A DNA stretch of 5,031 nucleotides, from positions 1 to 5,031 of the forward strand of contig JAKAHL010000175.1 in assembly GCA_021815005.1 (NCBI GenBank). Direction: 5' to 3'. Origin of the DNA: Chloroflexota bacterium. Lineage in GTDB: Bacteria > Chloroflexota > Limnocylindria > Limnocylindrales > CSP1-4. The position numbers and the translations under genes were made by a program. How positions within the stretch are numbered: position 1 is the stretch's first letter; every line of letters begins with the position of its first letter. Below, in pieces: positions 1 through 4,752 of this stretch. Under the pieces are notes generated by a model, which did no database searches, was not told the origin of the DNA, and saw only the letters and a program-made list of their open reading frames with translations.

Positions 1-100
1 CCCAGTAGTTGCAGGAGCGGTGGTCGAAGCCGGCGTCGGCGCACGGCGGAACCAGCGCGAAGCTGGCGTCGTCGGTGACGTCCACGATGCGGATGGCCAT
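1..100 (-). CDS. N-terminal fragment of a hypothetical protein, possibly GNAT acetyltransferase (3' end off window)
   Basis: Reading leftward from an ATG at 100-98, 33 codons are open to the window edge and give a plausible protein start: MAIRIVDVTDDASFALVPPC, continuing with ADAGFDHRSCNYW. The stop lies outside the window. The pattern of a short beta strand (IRIVDV), a polar helix start and a Cys-containing PPCAD segment, followed by an HRSCNYW stretch, reminds me of the N-terminus of some GNAT-family acetyltransferases, but 33 residues contain no acetyl-CoA-binding motif, so the family is a guess. The ATG has no Shine-Dalgarno. A TACACT hexamer lies 6 nt upstream (112-107), as expected for a leaderless transcript, which supports this start. 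The gene lies 64 nt downstream of the hutH stop in the same direction but seems to have its own promoter. Confidence 0.6.
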   Translation of the reverse strand, partial: MAIRIVDVTDDASFALVPPCADAGFDHRSCNYW

Positions 101-106
101 GGCGGG

Positions 107-112
107 AGTGTA
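107..112 (-). promoter_or_regulatory. Putative -10 element (TACACT) for the leftmost gene, leaderless type
   Basis: On the minus strand TACACT (112 to 107) is followed by six nucleotides (CCCGCC) and then the ATG at 100. This spacing would put the transcription start on or next to the start codon. No -35 hexamer is recognisable at the usual distance, and there is no ribosome binding site. The call rests mainly on the same arrangement recurring before three other genes here. Confidence 0.4.
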
Positions 113-148
113 GGACGGGGCCGCGGGCACGTGGCGGCCCGGCGGGCG

Positions 149-166
149 AGGCGCGGGGCGGCGCCT
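149..166. terminator. GC-rich hairpin overlapping the hutH stop codon
   Basis: AGGCGC (149-154) and GCGCCT (161-166) are perfect 6-bp inverted arms around a 6-nt loop, overlapping the hutH stop codon (TAG at 167-165). No T tract follows in the hutH direction. It could be a weak terminator or a chance GC-rich palindrome. Confidence 0.25.
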
Positions 167-1778
167 ACCCGACGAGCGCCGCCAGCTCCCCGGACCGCAC
201 GAGCCGCAGCGCCGCCGCCATGTCCGGGCCGGGCTCGCGGTCGGCCACCAGCGGCGGGACGGACCGCCGGACGATGGCGAGCGCCTCGGCGACGCCCTCG
301 CCGGGCATCGGCGCGCCCGCGCCCATCGCGGCCCGACGCAGCTCCAGCGCCTGCGCGGCGGCCAGCACCTCGATCGCGACGATCTGCTCCACGTGGGCGA
401 GGACCGTCCGGGCGTGGCGCGCCGCGCCCGCGCCCATCGACACGTGGTCCTCCTGGTTGGCGGACGTCGGGATCGAGTCCGCCGACGACGGGTGGGCGTA
501 CACCTTGTTCTCCGACGCCAGCGCGGCCGCGGTGTACTGGACGATCATCAGGCCGCTGTTGCGGCCCGGGTCGGGCGTGAGGAACGCGGGCAGGCCGCCG
601 TTGAGCCGCGGGTCCAGCATCAGCGCGGTCCGCCGCTCGGAGATGGCGCCGAGCTCCGAGAGCGCCAGCTTCGCGAAGTCGAGCGCGAGCGCGATCGGCT
701 CGCCGTGGAAGTTGCCCCCGCTGATCACCAGGCCGCCGCCCGTCGCCAGGGCGTCGGTGGGCACCTCGCCGCCCGACGGGAACACGAGCGGGTTGTCGGT
801 AGCCGAGTTCAGCTCCACGTCCAGCACGCGCCGGAGGTGGTCGAGCGCATCGCGGACGGCCCCGTGCACCTGCGGGACGCAGCGCAGCGAGTACGGGTCC
901 TGCACCTTGTGCGCCGAGCCGTGGTGCGAGGTCTGGAAGCCGGAGCCGCGAAGCAGGTGGCGGACCTCGGCGGCCACGCGCACCTGGCCCGGGTGCGGGC
1001 GGGCCAGCTGGTACGGCGCCGCGAATGCGACCTCGGTGCCCAGCATCGCCTCGAGCGTCATCGCCGCCGCCACGGACGCGGTCCTCGTGAGCCGGTCGGC
1101 ATCGGCCAGCAGCAGGGCGCCCAGCGACGACATCAGCTGCGTCCCGTTGAGCAGCGCCAGGCCCTCCTTGGGCGCGAGCTCCATCGGCTCCAGGCCGGCC
1201 TCCCGCAGGGCGACCAGCGCGGGCACGACCTGCCCCCCGAACTCCACCTCGCCGCGACCGACGATCGGCAGCGCGAGGTGCGCCAACGGCGCCAGGTCGC
1301 CGGACGCGCCGACGCTCCCCTGCTCCGGCACGACGGGGTGGATCCCCAGCTCGAGGAACGCGAGCAGCCGGTCCACCAGCTCGGGACGCGCGCCCGAGTG
1401 CCCGAGCGCGAGCGTGTTCGCGCGGAGCAGGAGCATCGCCCGCACCACCTCGCGCGGGAAGGGCCGCCCAACGCCCGCAGCGTGCGACGCGAGCAGGTTC
1501 TCCTGGAGCCGGGCCGCGTCGGAGGGCGGGATGAACGTGGTGGCCAGGTCGCCGAACCCGGTCGTGACGCCATAGACCACCTCGCCGCGGGCGACCAGCG
1601 CGTCGATGACCGCGCGGGCCTCCGCCATGCGCCCGCGGGCGTGGACATCGAGGGCCACCCGGGCCGTGCCGCGGGCGACGGCCTCGACGTCGGCGACGGT
1701 CAAATCCGCCCCGGTCAGGATGACGATCTCGCGCGGGCGGTCAGGGTCGTGCGTGGGGGTGAAATGCGGGTCGCTCAC
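165..1778 (-). CDS. hutH: Histidine ammonia-lyase (histidase)
   Basis: HutH removes ammonia from L-histidine to give trans-urocanate, the first step of cytoplasmic histidine degradation; family members are tetramers. The 537-residue protein carries the self-processing MIO triad Ala158-Ser159-Gly160 within GSVGASGDLAPL. Residues known as catalytic in Pseudomonas putida HutH are present at a constant +16 offset: Tyr69 (YGVTTGFG), His99, Asn211 (NGTQ), Gln293, Tyr296 and Arg299 (QDPYSLR). Phe357 (GNFHGEP) and Glu443 (NQEDHVSM) follow after a short insertion near 335-348. His99 and Glu443 favour histidase over phenylalanine or tyrosine ammonia-lyase. The length is slightly above the usual 500-515, from a 16-residue N-terminal extension and that insertion. 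The GTG start at 1778 is chosen because TATCCT lies 7 nt upstream and no Shine-Dalgarno is visible, so the mRNA may be leaderless. It is divergent from dedA, sharing an inverted-repeat promoter region. No other hut genes adjoin it. Confidence 0.97.
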   Translation of the reverse strand: MSDPHFTPTHDPDRPREIVILTGADLTVADVEAVARGTARVALDVHARGRMAEARAVIDALVARGEVVYGVTTGFGDLATTFIPPSDAARLQENLLASHAAGVGRPFPREVVRAMLLLRANTLALGHSGARPELVDRLLAFLELGIHPVVPEQGSVGASGDLAPLAHLALPIVGRGEVEFGGQVVPALVALREAGLEPMELAPKEGLALLNGTQLMSSLGALLLADADRLTRTASVAAAMTLEAMLGTEVAFAAPYQLARPHPGQVRVAAEVRHLLRGSGFQTSHHGSAHKVQDPYSLRCVPQVHGAVRDALDHLRRVLDVELNSATDNPLVFPSGGEVPTDALATGGGLVISGGNFHGEPIALALDFAKLALSELGAISERRTALMLDPRLNGGLPAFLTPDPGRNSGLMIVQYTAAALASENKVYAHPSSADSIPTSANQEDHVSMGAGAARHARTVLAHVEQIVAIEVLAAAQALELRRAAMGAGAPMPGEGVAEALAIVRRSVPPLVADREPGPDMAAALRLVRSGELAALVG

Positions 1779-1783
1779 CCTGC

Positions 1784-1805
1784 CGAGGATAGTCGGCTAT
1801 CCTCG
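1784..1805. promoter_or_regulatory. Perfect inverted repeat forming a symmetric divergent promoter or operator (hutH / dedA)
   Basis: CGAGGATAG (1784-1792), loop TCGG, CTATCCTCG (1797-1805): 9-bp perfect arms in the gap between divergent hutH and dedA. Because the arms are symmetric, TATCCT occurs on the minus strand at 1791-1786, 7 nt before the hutH GTG, and on the plus strand at 1798-1803, upstream of dedA. Each can act as a -10 hexamer pointing outward. The dyad could also be a regulator's binding site overlapping both promoters. No clear -35 is visible for either direction. The repeat is seen directly; the promoter role is inferred. Confidence 0.5.
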
Positions 1806-1859
1806 CGTCCGTGCCGGGAGCCCGCACGCCGGCGAACTTCAGCAGGAGCTGCGCCGCAC

Positions 1860-2531
1860 GTGCTCGCGTTCATCGACACCATCGCGATTCCGTTCCTGCA
1901 CAGCCTGTACGGCGCGGTCGGCTACCTCGGCGTCATGATCGCCATGGCGATCGAGTCCGCGATGATCCCGCTCCCCTCGGAGCTGATCCTGCCGTTCGCC
2001 GGCTTCATGATCTCGGACCCCGCGCAGATCGAGCCGCTGACCAAGTCGCCGTGGAACTTCTGGATCGTGGTGGTCGTGGCGGTCGTCGGGAACACCGCCG
2101 GGTCGCTGATCTCCTACGCCATCGGGGCGTACGGGGGCCGGCCCTTCCTCGAGCGCTGGGGCAAGTACGTGCTCATCCGCGAGCACGAGATCGACATCGC
2201 GGACCGGTTCTTCACCGAGCACGGCGCCGCGACCGTGTTCTTCGGCCGCCTGCTGCCGGTCGTGCGGACGTTCATCTCGTTCCCGGCGGGCGTCACCCGG
2301 ATGCCGTTGGGGAAGTTCATCGCCTACTCCACCGCGGGCGCCGTGCCGTGGTCCATTGCCCTGGCATTCGCGGGCACGCTGCTGGGCCAGCACTGGGAGG
2401 ACATCCGGCGCGCCCTCCAGCCGTTCGACACGCTGATCGCCGTCGTGGTGGTGGCCGCTCTCGCCGCGCTGCTGTGGATGCGGCTGGGGCGGCCCGGCTG
2501 GCCGGGGAAGGACGACGCCGCGGCCGCCTGA
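1860..2531 (+). CDS. DedA family (SNARE-associated/VTT domain) integral membrane protein
   Basis: DedA proteins are inner-membrane proteins implicated in lipid-carrier recycling (undecaprenyl phosphate or phospholipid flipping) and membrane homeostasis; the substrate of this one is unknown. The 223-residue product shows the family hallmarks: the N-terminal reentrant-type stretch IESAMIPLPSELILPFAGF (31-49) with acidic residues Glu32 and Glu41, a GNTAGSLISYAIGAYGGR segment (77-94), and the signature FFGRLLPVVRTFISFPAG (127-144) with Arg130 and Arg136, the arginines reported as essential in E. coli YqjA/YghB. Hydrophobic segments lie around 12-32, 67-90, 155-175 and 189-207, followed by a polar C-terminus. 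The GTG start at 1860 is used because no ATG, GTG or TTG occurs just upstream in frame and AGGAG sits at 1844-1848 (11-nt spacing, rather long). A -10-like TATCCT at 1798-1803 would give a leader of about 50 nt. The gene converges on the downstream phosphatase gene with a 6-nt gap. Confidence 0.93.
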   Translation: MLAFIDTIAIPFLHSLYGAVGYLGVMIAMAIESAMIPLPSELILPFAGFMISDPAQIEPLTKSPWNFWIVVVVAVVGNTAGSLISYAIGAYGGRPFLERWGKYVLIREHEIDIADRFFTEHGAATVFFGRLLPVVRTFISFPAGVTRMPLGKFIAYSTAGAVPWSIALAFAGTLLGQHWEDIRRALQPFDTLIAVVVVAALAALLWMRLGRPGWPGKDDAAAA

Positions 2532-2537
2532 CCCCGC

Positions 2538-3251
2538 TCAGCCCCAGGGCAGGTCCTTGGGGCCGTGCAGGTGGGTGGTGTCGTTGGCCACGAGCAGCGT
2601 GCCCTGGCGAGCGAGCGCGTCGTCCGCGAACGCGAGCGCGGTGAGATTGCACTGGCCCTGGACGAATCGCTGGCGGAAGCGGCGCACGTCCGTGTCCAGG
2701 GCCACGCACAGCAGGATTCGGTTGAGCGACCCGTGGGCCACGACCAGGACGCGCCGGTCCGTGCCGGCCGCCGACGACGGGCCGCCGGCCGCGGTGGCCG
2801 CCCGGAACTCCGCGCGCGCCATCCAGCGGCGGTGCTCGTCGAGCAGGTCGTCGAGAAAGGCGGTCACGCGACGGGCCACGTCGTCGCCCGACTCGCCACC
2901 CGGGCAGCGCAGCTCGTCGGGCCGCTCGAGCCACGCCCGCCGGGCGACGCCGTCGAACTCGTCGAGCTCCGCGTACGTCCGGCCCTCCCAGGCGCCGTAG
3001 TCCATCTCCTTGAGCCGCGGATCCGCCTCGATGGCGCCAGCGCGGCCGACCACGATCTCCGCGGTCTCGCGGGCGCGGAACTGGGGGCTCGTGATCACGC
3101 GGTCGAACGCGACTCCCGCCAGGCGGCGGCGCAGCGCGTCCGCCTGGCGCCGACCGGCGTCGTTGATGGAGATGTCGATCTTCTGGCCCAGGTGCTGCTC
3201 GGGATAGGAGCGGTCCGTGAGCCCGTGCCGGGTGAGGACGAGGGTCAGCAT
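2538..3251 (-). CDS. Histidine phosphatase superfamily protein (phosphoglycerate mutase-like)
   Basis: This 237-residue protein belongs to the branch-1 histidine phosphatases, which transfer or hydrolyse phosphate through a phosphohistidine. The RHG motif is at 8-10 (LTRHGLT) with nucleophile His9. Arg61 lies in the SPQFRARETAE motif, Glu82 in LKEMDYGAWEG is the probable acid/base, PGGES (117-121) is the typical loop, and the second catalytic histidine is His173 (VLVVAHGSLNR). All core residues are present, so it should be active. The substrate cannot be assigned: cofactor-dependent mutases, alpha-ribazole phosphatases, sugar phosphatases and broad-specificity phosphatases share these motifs. 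A low-complexity Ala/Gly/Ser/Pro insert (151-163) interrupts the segment before the His173 strand. The ATG at 3251 has TATTCT 8 nt upstream and no Shine-Dalgarno, suggesting a leaderless mRNA. It is divergent from the small His-rich membrane protein gene and convergent with dedA. Confidence 0.9.
   Translation of the reverse strand: MLTLVLTRHGLTDRSYPEQHLGQKIDISINDAGRRQADALRRRLAGVAFDRVITSPQFRARETAEIVVGRAGAIEADPRLKEMDYGAWEGRTYAELDEFDGVARRAWLERPDELRCPGGESGDDVARRVTAFLDDLLDEHRRWMARAEFRAATAAGGPSSAAGTDRRVLVVAHGSLNRILLCVALDTDVRRFRQRFVQGQCNLTALAFADDALARQGTLLVANDTTHLHGPKDLPWG
2541..2563. terminator. Hairpin just beyond the dedA stop, inside the 3' end of the convergent gene
   Basis: Starting 10 nt after the dedA stop, GCCCCAGGG (2541-2549) can pair with CCTTGGGGC (2555-2563) around a 5-nt loop: nine pairs on the plus-strand transcript, one of them G-U. 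No U tract follows. It lies within the last codons of the phosphatase gene, so coding constraint may explain part of it. It is a candidate terminator for dedA. Confidence 0.35.
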
Positions 3252-3259
3252 CAGGAGGA

Positions 3260-3265
3260 AGAATA
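3260..3265 (-). promoter_or_regulatory. Putative -10 element (TATTCT) for the histidine phosphatase gene
   Basis: On the minus strand TATTCT (3265 to 3260) precedes the ATG at 3251 by 8 nt. The intervening bases are pyrimidine-rich and contain no Shine-Dalgarno. A start site 6-8 nt past the hexamer would make the mRNA leaderless or nearly so. No convincing -35 is seen. Confidence 0.4.
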
Positions 3266-3315
3266 GGACGGGCCGGGGTGCGAGAATGGCCCCTGAGGTT
3301 CAGACGAGGACAGCG

Positions 3316-3516
3316 ATGAGCGACACGCAACACGGCGCGCACAGCACCGGCCCCGCCCACGACGCGGGGCATGACGCGGGCCACGGCGAGCACGGGCAGC
3401 CCGACACCCTGGGCGAGATCGACTGGACCATGTGGGGCGTGGGCGCGCTGGGCGTGATCCTGGCGCTCGTGGTGGTGGCCGGCCTCGTCATGGCGACGCA
3501 GGGCAACTTCGCCTGA
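3316..3516 (+). CDS. Small His-rich single-span membrane protein, function unknown
   Basis: I do not recognise a family. The 66-residue product has a hydrophilic N-terminal part (1-38) with six histidines (positions 6, 9, 15, 19, 23, 26), including two HDAG repeats followed by HGEHG. One hydrophobic segment (about 40-60, WGVGALGVILALVVVAGLVM) and a six-residue tail follow. It contains seven acidic residues and no Lys or Arg. The acidic, His-rich N-terminus could bind metal ions, and with no positive charge it probably faces outward; both points are inference. The ATG at 3316 is preceded by GAGGA at 3306-3310 with 5-nt spacing, a good ribosome binding site. An in-frame ATG at 3286 would add ten residues but lacks one. 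A TGCGAGAAT sequence at 3279-3287 is a weak extended -10 candidate. The gene is divergent from the phosphatase gene (64-nt gap) and convergent with the cyclodeaminase gene. Confidence 0.75.
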   Translation: MSDTQHGAHSTGPAHDAGHDAGHGEHGQPDTLGEIDWTMWGVGALGVILALVVVAGLVMATQGNFA

Positions 3517-3520
3517 CGTC

Positions 3521-3538
3521 GCGGCCGGCCCCGGCCGC
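3521..3538. terminator. Perfect GC hairpin between convergent genes (bidirectional terminator candidate)
   Basis: GCGGCCG (3521-3527) and CGGCCGC (3532-3538) are perfect 7-bp arms around a 4-nt loop. They sit in the 30-nt gap between the His-rich protein stop (3516) and the cyclodeaminase stop (3547). It is positioned to serve both converging transcripts. No U tract follows on either side, so it may act as an L-shaped, U-less terminator or simply block 3' decay. Confidence 0.5.
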
Positions 3539-3546
3539 TCGTGCCG

Positions 3547-4206
3547 TCAGCGCGCCAGCGGGGCGCGGCCCTCGCCGCTCCGCACGATCTCCCGGGTGTG
3601 CGCCGAGAGACGCTCCACGTCCTCCACCATCGCGCTGGTCTGGGACATCATCTCGTCCGCGGCCGCCTCGTCGCCCAGCGCGGGCAGGTTGACGTACACG
3701 TTCGCGGCGGCCGCACGGGCAGCCGCCACGGCCATCAGCCCGGCGACCTCAAGGTCCGACGACGCGTTCTTGTTGCTGCGGCCCGCCATCGCCTCGGCCA
3801 TCGCGGCCACCTCGACGCAGGCCTGCACCGTCCGGAACGGCGCCTCGGTGGCAACCCGGGCTGCGGCACGGAGCGCAGCGGTCCGGGCCGCCTTCTGCTC
3901 GTCCGTGTCGCGCGGCATCTTCATGGCGACGCCGAAACCGTCAAATGCCGCCGCGTCCTCGTCCGCCAGCCGGAGCAGCCGGTCCGCCAGCCGCTGGCCG
4001 GCCTCCTTCGCCTCCACCAGCAGCGTCTGGTGGTCCGCGTACTTGGGGCGGCCCTCGGACAGGGCGGCGACCATCGCCACGAGCGCGCCGCCGAGGCTCC
4101 CGGCGACTGCCGCCGCCGCGCCGCCGCCCGGCGTGGGCTCGCCCGATGCGAGGACTGCGATGAACTGGTCGACCGTGAGGTCGCGGAAGCGCATGTTGGT
4201 ATCCAC
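3547..4206 (-). CDS. Cyclodeaminase/cyclohydrolase family protein (FTCD_C / FchA-like)
   Basis: This 219-residue protein matches the family containing formimidoyl-tetrahydrofolate cyclodeaminase and the stand-alone methenyl-THF cyclohydrolase FchA. Both act on one-carbon folates in the cytoplasm: the first releases ammonia from 5-formimino-THF, the second hydrolyses 5,10-methenyl-THF. Visible family motifs are the N-terminal PTPGGGAAAAVAGSLGGALVAMV (24-46), Asp82/Asp84 with a nearby AAAF, a proline-containing helix (EAPFRTVQ, 121-128), and the C-terminal SNKNASSDLEVAGLMA (144-159) followed by NVYVNLPALGDE (169-180). The length is typical for the stand-alone form (about 205-220), with no fused formyltransferase domain. 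The sequence alone does not decide between the two reactions; hutH about 1.8 kb away slightly favours the histidine-linked one. The GTG at 4206 is chosen because TACAAT lies 6 nt upstream; an in-frame ATG at 4194 is the alternative. No Shine-Dalgarno is seen. Confidence 0.92.
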   Translation of the reverse strand: MDTNMRFRDLTVDQFIAVLASGEPTPGGGAAAAVAGSLGGALVAMVAALSEGRPKYADHQTLLVEAKEAGQRLADRLLRLADEDAAAFDGFGVAMKMPRDTDEQKAARTAALRAAARVATEAPFRTVQACVEVAAMAEAMAGRSNKNASSDLEVAGLMAVAAARAAAANVYVNLPALGDEAAADEMMSQTSAMVEDVERLSAHTREIVRSGEGRAPLAR

Positions 4207-4212
4207 GTGCCG

Positions 4213-4218
4213 ATTGTA
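4213..4218 (-). promoter_or_regulatory. -10 element (TACAAT) for the cyclodeaminase gene, leaderless type
   Basis: On the minus strand TACAAT (4218 to 4213), one base from consensus, is followed by CGGCAC and then GTG at 4206. Six nucleotides between hexamer and start codon fit a leaderless transcript. The AT-containing hexamer stands out in very GC-rich surroundings. No -35 is evident. Confidence 0.55.
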
Positions 4219-4273
4219 GGGGGCGGCGCCAACGCGGGCCGATCACCCGGCTGGGTGTCCGGGCCGCGCGACC

Positions 4274-4302
4274 GCTCGCCCGGCGTGGCCCGCGGGGCGA
4301 GC
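4274..4302. terminator. 8-bp inverted repeat in the 163-nt gap downstream of the SOS gene
   Basis: GCTCGCCC (4274-4281) and GGGCGAGC (4295-4302) are perfect arms with a 13-nt loop. The hairpin lies about 70 nt past the stop of the SOS-controlled gene and about 55 nt upstream of the cyclodeaminase promoter. It lacks a U tract. It may end the SOS transcript or bind a regulator; GC-rich chance is possible. I see no gene or RNA in the rest of the gap (4207-4369). Confidence 0.35.
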
Positions 4303-4369
4303 ACGGTGGCGCCCGCCCCGCAGTCGGCAGGGGCCGAGGAGGGTGCCCCGGCCCGCGTGAGTGGCCGCC

Positions 4370-4639
4370 TCAGGCGGTCCGGCCAGCCCCGTCCAGCGCC
4401 TCGATCGACCACCGGCGCGAGCGGTGGGCGAACGTCAGCGCGAGGCGCAGCGTGGGGGTGTCCACCTCGAACACCGTGCGGGGCCCGGTGATGGCCGGGT
4501 AGGCGCTGCGCTCGTCACGCATGGCCACCAGCCGGGTGACGGGGAAGCGGTCCCCGCCCCAGGTGATCTCCTGGGGGAGCCGGTTGAACCGGCCGGTGCG
4601 GACCCGGACCGGGACCGGTGCGACGCGAACCATCGCCAT
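4370..4639 (-). CDS. Small SOS-controlled protein of unknown function (DUF6504-like?)
   Basis: The 89-residue product is basic at its N-terminus (MAMVRVAPVPVRVRTGRFNR) and looks mostly beta-stranded: PVRVRTG, EITWGGDRFPVTRLV (24-38), a central RDERSAYPAITGPRTVFEVD (41-60), then LRLALTF and RRWSIEAL near the end. There is no signal peptide or membrane segment. This strand pattern (short PVxVR strand, a W-G-G-x-R-[FY] motif, a conserved RW) resembles small DUF6504-type proteins I associate with Y-family polymerase genes; that is a recollection, not a search. The start is firm: AAGGAG (4653-4648) lies 8 nt before the ATG at 4639; a second Met is at codon 3. Upstream is a near-consensus promoter with two LexA-type boxes, and upstream of that a probable translesion polymerase gene on the same strand. 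A damage-induced accessory role in repair or mutagenesis is the natural inference. Confidence 0.8.
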   Translation of the reverse strand: MAMVRVAPVPVRVRTGRFNRLPQEITWGGDRFPVTRLVAMRDERSAYPAITGPRTVFEVDTPTLRLALTFAHRSRRWSIEALDGAGRTA

Positions 4640-4698
4640 CGTGCTGTCTCCTTGGACCTTCGGCGGGGGTCGTCATCACCCGGGGGCACGTCCGGATG

Positions 4699-4712
4699 CG
4701 AACGGATGTTCG
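4699..4712. promoter_or_regulatory. LexA/SOS box 1 (downstream of predicted transcription start)
   Basis: CGAACGGATGTTCG is a perfect CGAAC-N4-GTTCG palindrome and fits the Gram-positive LexA (DinR-type) core CGAACRNRYGTTY on the plus strand. It lies 60 nt before the small gene's ATG and just downstream of the predicted start site, where bound LexA would block initiation or escape. Confidence 0.85.
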
Positions 4713-4722
4713 TTTGACGCCG

Positions 4723-4752
4723 AGACTAGACCGAACAGGCGTTCGATGTCAA
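4723..4752 (-). promoter_or_regulatory. Strong sigma-70-type promoter of the SOS-controlled small gene
   Basis: On the minus strand a perfect -35 TTGACA (4752-4747) is followed by an 18-nt spacer and a -10 TAGTCT (4728-4723), predicting a start near 4716 and a leader of about 77 nt ending in AAGGAG. The TGA stop of the upstream polymerase-like gene (4751-4749) is part of the -35 hexamer. One SOS box fills most of the spacer and the second lies just past the predicted start. Confidence 0.65.
4732..4745. promoter_or_regulatory. LexA/SOS box 2 (in the -35/-10 spacer)
   Basis: CGAACAGGCGTTCG is a second perfect CGAAC-N4-GTTCG palindrome, also matching CGAACRNRYGTTY. It occupies the spacer between TTGACA and TAGTCT, a classic repressor position. 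Its centre is 33 bp from that of box 1, about three helical turns, so two LexA dimers would bind the same DNA face. Confidence 0.88.

Noticed and set aside
220..1575. A 451-residue plus-strand frame opposite hutH
   Set aside because: Ser/Ala/Arg-rich composition typical of a coding shadow; no motifs, and the opposite strand encodes an intact enzyme.
393..1859. A very long plus-strand open frame antisense to hutH that runs in phase into dedA, as if a 712-residue fusion
   Set aside because: The segment before 1860 is Arg/Gly/His-rich low-complexity translation opposite a clearly functional hutH; stop-free antisense frames are expected at this GC content. DedA homology begins only at the GTG at 1860.
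1811..2644. A plus-strand frame starting with GTG 7 nt after TATCCT, which would mimic a leaderless start
   Set aside because: Its product is Arg/Ala/Gly-rich with no recognisable family and overlaps dedA in another frame; dedA has convincing motifs, so this GTG is probably just within the dedA leader.
2565..3266. A 233-residue plus-strand frame opposite the histidine phosphatase gene
   Set aside because: It mirrors the real gene, has low-complexity Arg/Ala/Val composition and no family motif.
4207..4369. The 163-nt gap examined for a tRNA, riboswitch or small RNA
   Set aside because: Apart from the -10 element and one inverted repeat, I see no cloverleaf, conserved riboswitch core or other structured-RNA pattern.
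4365..4377. Palindrome CCGCCT-C-AGGCGG over the stop codon of the SOS-controlled gene
   Set aside because: The loop is too short for a stable hairpin with all pairs formed, and it lies in coding sequence; probably GC-driven chance.
3541..4491. A 316-residue plus-strand frame across the cyclodeaminase gene and the gap after it
   Set aside because: It is antisense to a well-supported gene, is Arg/Gly-rich throughout and has no supported start.
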